Below are positions 54,262-64,000 of a stretch of DNA of 64,000 nt, piece after piece (positions within the stretch are counted from its first letter, which is position 1; each line of letters begins with the position of its first letter). Source of the stretch: Symbiodinium sp. CCMP2592 (taxonomy: Eukaryota; Sar; Dinophyceae; Suessiales; Symbiodiniaceae). The notes under the pieces were generated by a model. The model was not told where the DNA came from. It was given only the letters and a program-made list of their open reading frames with translations, and searched no databases. The translations under genes were made by a program, and so were the position numbers. The stretch covers positions 124,001 through 188,000 of the forward strand of contig CAJNDT010000136.1 in NCBI GenBank assembly GCA_905221615.1, given 5' to 3'.

Positions 54262-54518
54262 ATGATTGCTTCCGTTGTATGGCGTTCAGGGCTTGGGGGC
54301 CCCAGCTGATAAAGCGGTGTCCCCTGCCGGACTTCGTCAGAGCTCTCCCTCTGCCTACTGGCTACGATGGTATTTCTGTCTTCTACATGTAAAGGGATGC
54401 GCAGCTATGGTATGGCAGTCGCGCTTTGAGAGCTTCTGCTCCTTATTGAGGACTTCGAGGTCCCAGAAGCCACACACCAAGACTTCAAGTTTTTGGTAAA
54501 ACCTCACCTTAAGCCTCA

Positions 54519-54542
54519 CACACACACACACACACACACACG
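54519..54542. repeat. (CA)n microsatellite
   Basis: About twelve CA units, followed by an AT-rich stretch of TTATGCTA/TTATTCTA units to 54640. Confidence 0.9.
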
Positions 54543-54829
54543 CAAAATCCGACACTTTGAAGCCTGGTTTCCAGCATATTATATTGTATTATGCTACATT
54601 ATTCTGCATTATTCTAGGTTATGCTAGATAATCCTATATGATATTATACTTTATAAACACCCCAAAACCGGAAAAGCCCACCCACGGCCTCCGGGCTCTT
54701 GAGCCCCTGGCCCTCATCATCGTTGGAGTCCGAGGAGAGAGACCTCTCCGAGGGGGCGCCCGAAACCCCAAATTTCTGCAGATCCTTACTTGGATACAGC
54801 CCCCACTCAGTAATAGTTGAATAATATTT

Positions 54830-57460
54830 ATAATATAGATATTTTCGGACCTTAAAAGTAGCCCTACTATAGACTCTTACTGTGTGGGAGCAGTACTTAA
54901 ATCCTTACTGTCACAGATCCCGAAAAAAGGAAACCAAGGTTCGCATTTATGCCGCAACCCTAAACCCTCAAACCCTGAACCCGAAACCCCTCGTCTGAGG
55001 CTTCAGGGGCTGCATCTGAGGATGTCGGCGGGTGACAACTGCTGAACCCCACAAAAAAAAACAAACAACAACAACCAGAGACCGTCTGTGAGGGTTTAGG
55101 GCTCGTAGGGCTTAGGGTAGGGTTTAGGATACCCTAAACCCTCAAAAACCCTGGGCCAGAGCCTTCCCTCCAAACCCTACACTGCACACGTTAAGGCCCC
55201 AAGGCCAGGAAACTCGAGGCGACAAATTCGGCCCTAAACTCGGCAAAATCCCTCTACTCCAAAGCTCCGACAAAGGCCCGGGAACTTCGTTCCCTGGGCT
55301 CGGCGAGGTTCTTGGTGCTTTTGCCGGTTGTGGTTTAGGGCTTGGGGCTTATACGGTGTTGTTGACCACCTGGGTAGGAAGCCTCACTTGAGGTTCAGGG
55401 CTTAGGGTAACCTGTTGGGTTCTTTATGAGGGACCTGTAAAGGGTTCTACATGGGCTCTCAGGCTTCAAGATGCCCCTTAACGCTAAACCCTTAGACCCT
55501 GAACCCTTGGACCCTAAACCCTTAGACCCTAATATCTTAGACCCTTAGACCCTAAACTCTTGGACCCTAAACCCTTAGACCCCCGCCAACCCCCCTCTTG
55601 GACCCTTCGACCCCAGACCCTGGCCTGTGATGCTCCACTTCCACGGCCAACCGCACCCTGTTCTCGAGATCCGCCTCGGCTAAAAGAATTACAACGTGGT
55701 TGAGGGTTGTTCATAAGCTTTAGAGCTGAAGGTTTAGGGCTGAGCGTTGGGATTCAAGCTTTAAGGCTTTGGCCTCGGATTTCAGGATTGTGGCTGCCTC
55801 CTGCTTTGTTTAAGGTTTGGGTTTCGGCTGGTTTAGGGATCGTTGCTGGGACTTGCAGCCGTTCCAGCCATTGCAGGAAGTGGATTTTAGGCTTGGAGTA
55901 TTTGCGGTTTCGGAGGGTTGGGGCTGATGTGGTGTTAGGGATTGAAGGTGCTGTGCCCAGTTCGGCCCAGCTTCCATGTCTTGCAGATGCTGCTGGACCA
56001 CCTGAAGGCAAAGGGTCGTCTAGGGGCTCAGTTCTGGGTCTTGGCAAGCCGAAGTCGGAGAACACGTGGCGGGTGAAGGCAGCTTCGTATCTTCAATGAG
56101 CTGTTGCAGGTGCATCAGCTTACTTGAGCCTGCACTTTGGGGTCGCGTTGTCGACCAGAAGCATCAAGCAGCAAACCTCCTGTTCAAGCCTACATCAGCG
56201 CGCAGACAGTTCAATTCGCCTCTGGTTTTTGCTTTTCGACGTTTAGGTTTCAGGCGCAGCAATTGGAGGAGTCTGAGGACAGATTAGAAACGAAGTTTGA
56301 CACTCCTACTCAACATGCAACACCTACAAGGCAACGAAGCTTTCTCTTGCCCGTCTTTAACTGCAAAGAAAATGCAGCCCTAGTTATAGCTGGGCAAAAA
56401 ACTTGTACCTCGTACTCATAACTCGGCTTATCACTAAACCCTGAAACCCTCGACCCTAAACCCTGAAAAGTCCATCGGAAGCCGCCTTTTCCAGCAGATT
56501 CCGGAAATCTCCGGAGACGGAGGGCCCCACATCGCCTGGGGTGTAGACAAAAGGAGGTAATACAAAAGGGTACCATAAGCGCTACCGGCGGGGTACTGTA
56601 AGGTACTTGAAGGTTATAGAGGACCCAACTTCGTGGGTTCTTGAATTTCGCAAAGAATCCGACGCTTTGGGTCGAAACGCAACTGCATTCAGCGCCCGTG
56701 ATCCTCTGAGACGTCCTGCTATGCCAGTAGAGACCCGAAACCGTGGAGGGGCATCTTGCAAGTTTCCCCCCAGCTACAAGGCACGAGCGCGATCCAGGTT
56801 GGGAAGTCGACACTGACCGACGGACCAGGTGTCCGAACAGGACGGGGGCCTGGCGCCCTCGCGCCCCAAGCGACGGATTCACAACGGGTTTAGGGGTTTA
56901 GGGTTTAAGGGTTTGTTTAGGGTTTAGGGTTTTCAGAGCACTCTGAAGCCCGACCTCCGAACCTTGCTGCCCCACTGGGCCCTCAGCCTCCAAACCCCAA
57001 ATTGCGTACCAAAGCCTAAACATCGGTAAGCCCTGAAGACCTAAACCCGAAACCCCGAAAAACCAACAAACAGAACCCTAGCAGAATCAACTTAACACCC
57101 CAAACCTCCAAGCCCAAAACCTTGTAATCGCCAAAGAGCTAGTAAGTGGCGGTGACCCTTCGTTCATAGTTAGCCCTGTAATCCTTGTAGGAACCCTCAT
57201 GATCCTCTCTTTGCAACCACTACAGGAATCCTATTTCGGAACCCTTCTACGCAGTTACCCCTGTCATACCCCCTAAAAACTGTGACTGACTCTTAAGGTA
57301 GCTTTTTGCAGAAACCCTCAGACACAGGGCCCCTTTTCCTGTCTCCGAGCGGCTGGTAGGCGCCGGGCCGAGGGTTTGCGGACCCAGGGAAGACGGAGGC
57401 CGAGGCTCGGCCGTCGGGGGCTTCCTCGGCTCTTCTCTACGAAAGCGGCTTGCATTGATA
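54830..57460. other. Intergenic filler, telomere-like blocks, no gene assigned
   Basis: CCTTAGACCCTAAACCC array at 55480-55600 (period about 14-21), TTTAGGG fragments at 55090-55120, 55720-55760 and 56885-56935. Two minus-strand exon-like stretches are visible, VVQQHLQDMEAGPNWAQHLQ near 55935-55999 and GDVGPSVSGDFRNLLEKAAS near 56465-56540 (acceptor CAG|G), neither assigned. Confidence 0.35.
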
Positions 57461-57465
57461 ACCAT

Positions 57466-57472
57466 GATTTTG

Positions 57473-57503
<31 letters not shown>

Positions 57504-57565
57504 TAATAATAATAATAGTAATAGTAATAATAATAATAATAGTAATAGTAATAATAATAATAATA

Positions 57566-57602
<37 letters not shown>

Positions 57603-57672
57603 TAATAATAACAATAATAATAATAATAAATAATAGTAATAATAATAATAATAACAATAATAATAATAACAA

Positions 57673-57707
<35 letters not shown>

Positions 57708-57765
57708 CTAATAATAATACAAATAATAATAATACAAATAATAATAATAACAATAGTAATCATAA
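57466..57765. repeat. (AAT)n microsatellite, about 300 bp
   Basis: AATAATAAT with occasional AGT, AAC and ACT units. All six frames stay open and give poly-Asn, poly-Ile or poly-Leu; these are not genes. A small AATCAT satellite follows at 58033-58070. Confidence 0.95.
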
Positions 57766-58149
57766 TCAAAAGAATGATAGTACTACTAGTAATAATTATA
57801 AGGGTCTGGGGTGTAGGGTTTAGGGACGTAAATTACAGACAGAGCCATAGCAAGCCGACTCTGCGCGTGCGCATGCACGTGCATAATCTATCAGAGGCTG
57901 TCCCGATTGCGATCGATTACACTCGGTTCTTCAACCCAACCACGCCCAGCGTCAGGCATCCGGTAAGCGCCCCACTGTGCGTCCCAGTGGGCGGCCTTGG
58001 CTTCGGAAAGTCCAGGGTTGAAGCATCCAGACAATAATAATAATCATAATCATAATCATAATCATAATAATGGCACTACTAGAGGCTCTTCGAAAGCATT
58101 CGAGGTGAGAAGCAAATTTACACTAAGTGGCAGCTTCGACGACCGTCTC

Positions 58150-61100
58150 TAAACCACCAAAGCCTCAAGCCCCCACACCCTAAACCCCAAACCCTAAACT
58201 TTAAACCCCGAAACCCTAAATCCCAAAACCCTCAACCCTAAACCCCTAGACCCTGGAGAAGCGCTTTGGGGCTCTTGCGTTTTGAAGGTTTAGGGTTTAG
58301 GGGGTTTTTGTTATCTTTTATTTCAGCTACATAGGATTCAAGATTAGAGCTGAGGGTTTCTTAGTTTTTTGAATTATTTAGGGTTCAAGTTTAGAGCTGA
58401 AGGCTTTTATCATTTAGGTGGTGGGATTCAAAGTGCTTTTTCCCACCCGCCCAGCTGACTAAGTCGCACCGCAGGGAATTCGTCCGAACCTAGCCACTGA
58501 AAGACACGCAAGTCGTTTAGAGCTTGAGGTTTTTGAGGTTTTTGTTATTTATGTAGGATTCAGGGTTTAGAGCCTAGGGCTCTAGTTATTCATGTAGGAG
58601 TCCAAGTTTAAAGCTTGGGATTTAGATATGGCCCTTCTGCCTTCTGCAACGCCGAAGGAGTCGCTGGGCAGGATAGCATTGCAGGAACATGGGTAACTAT
58701 GAGGGGGTGTTCAGCCTTTGGTGTTGGTGCTCTTCCAGGAAGCCCTGAACCCGAAACCCCTAAGCAAGGAACCCCTAACTCTAAACCCCTAAGCAAAAAC
58801 CCCTAAACCCCGGACCCATAAGCCCCAACCACTGCGCCCGGAACTGCCTAAGCAATGACCCCTAAACCCTCAATTCCTAAGTCCTAACCCCGACAACCCT
58901 CTAAGCAATAAACCCCTAAACCCCTGAGCAATGAACCCCTAAACCATAAATCCCTAAACCGCAATAGATCCTCTGTAGAAGCCTTATAGCTCCCTTTACC
59001 GCTAAACCCCTAAGTAAACTCCGCTAAAATGGGCTACCTGGCTTCGTCCCGAGGGGCAACAAGCTCGGTGCGTTGGACCCGGGGAGTCCCGGCTCCTCCG
59101 GCGCTTTCAGGGTGTTAGGGTTTAGGGTTTAGGGTTTAGGGTGTTAGGATGTAGGGTTTCGGAGTTTGCGGCTCTTCTTAACGGATCTGCAGGGGTGTAG
59201 GGCTTAGGGCGTTCGGGCATCGGGGGCTCTCTTGAAGGGATCTGTAAGGTTTGAGGGTGCAGTGTGCTCTTTGGAGGGATCTGCTAGAACTTTGAAACTG
59301 TTTTTACAGGGACACAAGGCTTCGATTTTCGGAGTTTGGGGCTCTTCTTGAAGATTCCACAAACAGTTCTACTTCAGGTGCTAGGGTTTAGGGCGAGTCT
59401 CTATTGCGACACTAGTACTGAGAGCTTAGGGTTTTGGAGTTTGGTGCTCATGACAGACGGTTCTTGGCTTGGCATTAGGGTTCAGAATAGGTTGCTTGAG
59501 GCTTGAGGGCCCAGGGCTTCGGATCAGGAGTGGATATAGAATAGAGGTTTTGTGTTTAAATTTCCTGGCAGTCCCTCCCGGTTCCGAAGGCGTAGTGTCA
59601 GTACGAGTAGTGTTCCGAGCAACTTTGCGCAGCAACTCGGCCGGTGCTCTTCACGCTTTTACTCCCTCGAGGAGAAAATAGACAGACAATGAGAAGACTG
59701 AAGCCTTTGGCACTGGCAACGTGTGACGCTGCCGCCGCTGCTGCTGCTGCTTCTTATTATTGTTATTCTCCGTCGCGTTCTTACTGTTTTCAGCTTCTTA
59801 TGAAGCCTAATTCCTAAACCCAAAATCAAAATTTGCATATAACATCCCGAAACCAGCGAAAGAATGACAAAAGCATCAAGCGGTCCTCGGAGTCTGGCAC
59901 GTTCGGCAAGTCCTGGAAGCCTGCGGGCCACGGGAAAGTACTTGAGGTCTGGGCCTTAGGGTCTGGACCATTAGGGCGTAGTGCTTAGGGGTCGAAGAAA
60001 GCGAACATCCAAGAACCCCAGCCCCAAGGAGCACTTCTCATTTGAGAATAAGTTATATAAGTTGCCTGGTAGGTTACGGATGGAATAAGTCGTTGCTTCT
60101 CAAGTATAGTTTTTGGCTCCCACTTGGTGTGACAACTGCCCCGCGTTGCAGGGTACACGTCATCTGAGGCATGGAGAAGCAAGTATAGCAAGTTTGTTAG
60201 TTTTGTAAATATGACCCCCCATTCTGCTACTTACCACCCTTCATCCTCGGAGCGGTAGAGTCTGGGGTCCCTAAACCTTCCACATTGAACCCCAAAGTAC
60301 CTGGGGTGAAGCCCAGAAAGCTGGAACATGGATTCAGGATGATCAGCGCTGGGATTCCTTCCTTAAGCGCGTGAGGCAAACCCTAAACCCCTAAACCCCT
60401 AAACCCCCAAACCCTAAACCCTAATCAACCCGGGCACCTATGAGTCGCTTGGAGGCCATGGAATCGTCCATGGACGGCCGGTCGCCCCGGGCCCCCCTAG
60501 AGGATGGCCCGGCTCTGAGAAACAGCTGCCGGTTGAAGCAAAGTCTCCGCGATGAACCCTAAACCCTAAACACCATCTTGTTGTAAAAATGAATTACATG
60601 AGTGTAAACCATCTTTTGGGTGCAAAACGGAGTTAAACGAGTGTGAGAAGTTTGGGCGGGGCAGTTGAAGGGGAAAGTGAGAAACCGTCGGGCTGAGACC
60701 GAAGCCCTGCATGGGTAAACCCCGGGAGCAGAAGGCCGTTGCTAGGGGCCTTGCACGCGCCTAACTGCACCCCGCACACCAAGTAAAACGCACAGCGCAG
60801 CTATCGGGGCTGCTGGTGGGTCGGCGTTCGATGAAGATGCGGCTCTGTCTGCGCCAAGGTCATTCTTGGATCAGTTTCGGGATGGAAACTTTCGCCGCAC
60901 TAGCTCGCAGTGATCACCACTCCTCAGCTACAGCTATGGATGGTGAGGCTTGGGAAGCTCTATGGGATGAGGCTGGGGCAAGCAGTGGGCAATCTAAAAC
61001 CTGACTAGTGAAGAGAGCTGCCACTGGAAATGCACAGAACCTGTATGAGAGCCCCAAGTTGACCCTCAGACCCCAATCCACAACTCTCTTTGTCCTCCCT

Positions 61101-61803
61101 GGTCCATGGGCCCCTACTCAATCCTGCCTCAAACCGATACCCTCAAACCAGAAGCCTCCCTCAACCCTGTAAACAAAACCTAAACCCTGAAGCCCTTCAC
61201 GACTCCAAGCCCCACGCCCCAGCTCGGCAGGAGAGCCGAGGGTTCAGCACCGCGAGAATCTGCCCCGGCCGTGCCTGGCCGCCAGGATTCTGCCACGACT
61301 GAGCCCTGACATTCCCGAAACCCCAATGTTGCCCTAAAGGCCCTAAACTGACGCTTCCCGAAACCCTGAAGGGCCCTAAAAGCTTTACAGAGGCCTCAGG
61401 GTTTTGGGAAAGGGCCTGAAACCATAACAAGAAAGAAGATAAACATGCAAAAAACTAAGAAAAATGAAAGAAAAACGATAAACCTAAATGTCCCTAAACC
61501 CAAAACCCAAAACCGTGTCATCCCTTAGCGGCCCGTAGGATCCCATTGGGACCTTGTCGTCCTCAAGCCAGTGCTGCATCGCGCGGCCCAGGAAGATCAG
61601 CCCAACCTTCCAACTCCCTTCTCTTCCGATTGTTGTTATCATTGGTATCGTTATGATACGACTGTTGTTCTTATCAGTATTCCTATTTTCATTATTCTAA
61701 TGACCATGATTTTCTATTTGCTGCTATCAAATGGCTGTTACCATTACGAACACTAATATATCAATACGCGTATCATTACTACCACTACCACTACCACTAC
61801 AAG

Positions 61804-61834
<31 letters not shown>

Positions 61835-61855
61835 ACGACTACGACTACGACTACG

Positions 61856-61887
<32 letters not shown>

Positions 61888-62690
61888 GACTACTACTGCT
61901 ACTACTACTCCTGATCCTGCTGCTGCTGCTGCTGCTGCTGCTACTACTGTGATGACCAACCTTGCGACTCTCTTTCGGTTTGGCTTTGCGCGGCTTGAGA
62001 GCGTAGATGCTTCAACACTAACATGGACTGAGCGGAAACATACCCTACTGTTTCAAGGTGCTCAGCTAGGGATTTGAGGCTTTAAGGGGGTTGAGTTTCT
62101 AGGCTTTAGGATTCAGGGATTCGGGGATCGTTTCTTGGGTTATCGCTGTGACATCTGTGGGGCGTTGAAGGTTTACCGTGCGCATGCCTGATGTTTAAAC
62201 TTCGGCCGACGGTAGTCGGTAGCCTTGGGGTGAAAGACCCGTCTTCGCAGGGTTGTCTTGCAAGGTTCAGCAGCTCACCAGAGCATCTTGCACTCGGACA
62301 CGTCAGGCAGAAGGTTTTAATGTTCAGAGTTTGGGGATTTGGAGATCGGGGTTTACTGGGCGACTCAAAAACAAAAAACCTAGTAAGTTAGGTTGACTTG
62401 TTCACGTCCGTCCATTCTCAAAGTACCCGCACAAACGGCGGACAGCAGGGCGTGTTGAATGGATCCTCGAGGGTTCTCTTTTCCTCTGAAACTACCAGGC
62501 AGAGCGGCTTTGATAGTGGAGTGCCACGTGGAAAGCCAGTGAGGTTCAGATTACTTTATGCTTGAAAGGGCAAGAGAGCGCGTCAAGAGCAGACCCAGGT
62601 CTCCATCAGCTAGCTAGATTAGGCCTGGGGTTGCAGGGTGTGGACAGCCCAAGTCTGAAAACTCTGAATTAGTTCGAAATCTTACACCCG
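58150..62690. other. Intergenic filler with telomere-like blocks and one microsatellite
   Basis: CCCTAAA-like at 58170-58260, 58740-58990 (CCCCTAAGCAA variants) and 60375-60430; TTTAGGG-like at 58285-58305 and 59110-59160. No exon recognised. Confidence 0.45.
61776..61946. repeat. (ACT/ACG/TGC)n trinucleotide microsatellite
   Basis: TACCAC, TACGAC, TACTAC and TGCTGC units in sequence, about 170 bp. Open frames are artefacts. Confidence 0.95.
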
Positions 62691-63166
62691 TCACCTCCAA
62701 AGATTGCGACCGAAGCCTACCATCGGGCCCTGAACATCAAGCCGAAGGTCATGGTGCCTCCGTCGTTGCATCCTTGTCCAAGTCGGTGAGTGTCCAATCC
62801 TTCGGGTGTGGAAACTCAAGGATGTGTCACCAATCCAGTGTCTTCGAAAGAGTGTTCTAACTGTTGCTTCGGTCGGACACGAGCGTGCCCACAGTCGCAG
62901 ACTGACTTTGCTAGCATCGCACTGCGGTCTTGAGGGCACCCATTCCCCGTCCCATTCCGACAGCAAACACCGTCTCGTGGCGTGTACGAAACAAGGGAGA
63001 TGTGTCGGCGTGCAAGGCTAGCATACATACAGTCTTTCAAGGCTTTGCAGCATCGCTTTTATCCGCACCTGTTTCCGGCGACTTGCGCAGCGGGCCTCTA
63101 CTCCCTTATAGGGACATGAAGACTCCATCATGGAAGAAATCAGACAATTTTAAATTGCTCATCCTA

Positions 63167-64000
63167 TCAAGCAAGAGGCGCAACCCTTCCTCGCCAGGAA
63201 TATACTGGCTCCTCGATGTCGCTATCGTCCATTTCCTCGCCGATCATGGCTCCGCAAGCGCCAGGTATGGTGCCCGGCCGAGTCTGAACTCCAGAACCCG
63301 GCACCGGAATCGCGAATGGAGGCAGTTGGGGCACCTCTTCCGTGTGGAACTCCGAGAACCAGAAATCCTCATTATCATCCTCCTTGCTGTCACCTGGCAC
63401 AGTCGATGGAGCACCGCCTCGGGATTCATCCTGGTATTCGGTCTGACACCATGGTCGGTGGCCGTCGCCGTCCGAAAGAAACGTGCCAAGGCCGTCCCCC
63501 AGAAGCGTCAGGTAAGCATCATTGCTACGGCTGCTGCTACTTGTCGTCATATGTGAAGGGCCTGTTCCCTGCTGGTTGGTGGTGGGCCAGCCTACAGAAC
63601 CAGAGCCACCCTGCCTGGGCTCGAAGAGGACTGCAGCCGAGTATGCGCGCTGCGGCAACACTTCGCCCCAGGGCCACTGCACGTGCCCGAGTGATCGCAG
63701 CTCATCATCTGGCATCGCCATGAACAGTTCAAGGCTTCCTCGCCTGTACGTCATGCCCCACCTGGCACCGTTCAGAAGTGTGGCACTCTTCTTGTCTCCA
63801 GCTGAGCGCGGGTGCGTTCCCTTCAAAGAAGGCAGGGTGAACTCGGCCTTCTGCCCGCCCAACATGCCGCAAACGGTGCCTGACTTCGGGCTGAACCAGA
63901 AGCCAACCTCACCGGCGACGAAGTCCTGCGCACGAGCGAAATCGATGGTGCCAGTTGGCACGATCCCAAGCGAAAAAGAGTCAGCCTTGCCCCAAGCCCC
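63167..64000 (-). CDS. Unrecognised protein, C-terminal part, runs off the window
   Basis: At least 277 codons open on the minus strand from the right edge to a stop at 63167. Near the edge it reads GAWGKADSFSLGIVPTGTID, then FVAGEVGFWFSPKSGTVCGM, MPDDELRSLGHVQWPWGEVL, and an acidic C-terminus with GEEMDDSDIEEPVYSW. Composition is even, Gly/Pro/Ser-rich and GC-rich, unlike the filler, so it is probably real coding sequence. I recognise no domain; a retroelement gag-like or a host structural protein are both possible. The plus-strand frames over it are shadows. Confidence 0.5.
   Translation of the reverse strand, partial: GAWGKADSFSLGIVPTGTIDFARAQDFVAGEVGFWFSPKSGTVCGMLGGQKAEFTLPSLKGTHPRSAGDKKSATLLNGARWGMTYRRGSLELFMAMPDDELRSLGHVQWPWGEVLPQRAYSAAVLFEPRQGGSGSVGWPTTNQQGTGPSHMTTSSSSRSNDAYLTLLGDGLGTFLSDGDGHRPWCQTEYQDESRGGAPSTVPGDSKEDDNEDFWFSEFHTEEVPQLPPFAIPVPGSGVQTRPGTIPGACGAMIGEEMDDSDIEEPVYSWRGRVAPLA

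Noticed and set aside
57247..57823. Long ORFs of poly-Leu, poly-Ile, poly-Asn
   Set aside because: All frames are open because the DNA is an (AAT)n microsatellite.
1..64000. CRISPR array, bacterial operon, tRNA, rRNA or dinoflagellate spliced-leader gene
   Set aside because: No direct repeats with unique spacers, no rRNA-like stretch and no CCATTTTGGCTCAAG-type leader was seen on either strand by eye; a tRNA scan was not possible.

Overview
The window is nuclear DNA of a eukaryote, most likely a dinoflagellate close to Symbiodiniaceae. The evidence is: TTTAGGG/CCCTAAA-type telomere-like heptamers scattered through the non-coding DNA; exons of 24-112 nt whose introns mostly begin GC or GA and end AG|G; a ubiquitin-like plus ankyrin protein of a style common in these algae; and copia-like and RNase H-bearing reverse transcriptase families known from them. 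No bacterial operon, promoter or ribosome-binding logic is visible. All assignments are from reading the sequence; no search was run.

Layout. 1-7.2 kb (minus): two adjacent decayed copia-like retroelement remnants (gag, zinc knuckle, integrase, part of reverse transcriptase, an RNase H tail). 7.2-15.3 kb (minus): a small secreted-type ankyrin gene with about one 33-residue repeat per exon, partly duplicated and split by a decayed plus-strand LINE (9.9-13.9 kb). 15.4-28 kb: microsatellites and long blocks of degenerate telomere-like repeat in alternating strand orientation, with a 42-bp higher-order array and a large palindrome. 28.1-48.2 kb (minus): a voltage-gated cation-channel gene (S2 to two EF-hands) that I assembled from about 20 very short exons; almost every junction keeps the reading frame. 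48-63 kb: more telomere-like filler, small inverted-repeat elements, microsatellites and a few unassigned exon candidates. 63.2-64 kb (minus): the 3' part of an unrecognised protein gene running off the window.

Two other coding units lie inside the channel gene's introns. An RNase H-bearing reverse transcriptase ORF (44.3-47.4 kb) sits between the S3 and S4 exons, and a ubiquitin-like/ankyrin gene (36.1-39.4 kb; one 93-nt GC-AG intron, about 27 ankyrin repeats) sits between the pore and S6 exons, all on the same strand. The channel should be a plasma-membrane or organellar cation channel gated by voltage and probably modulated by calcium. The ankyrin proteins are scaffold or adaptor types of unknown partner.

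The main discovery is the channel gene. None of its exons stands out as a long ORF, yet S2, S3, S4, S5, pore, S6 and both EF-hands come out in order and in phase. The second theme is the strand-coherent telomere-like filler that occupies most introns and intergenic DNA.
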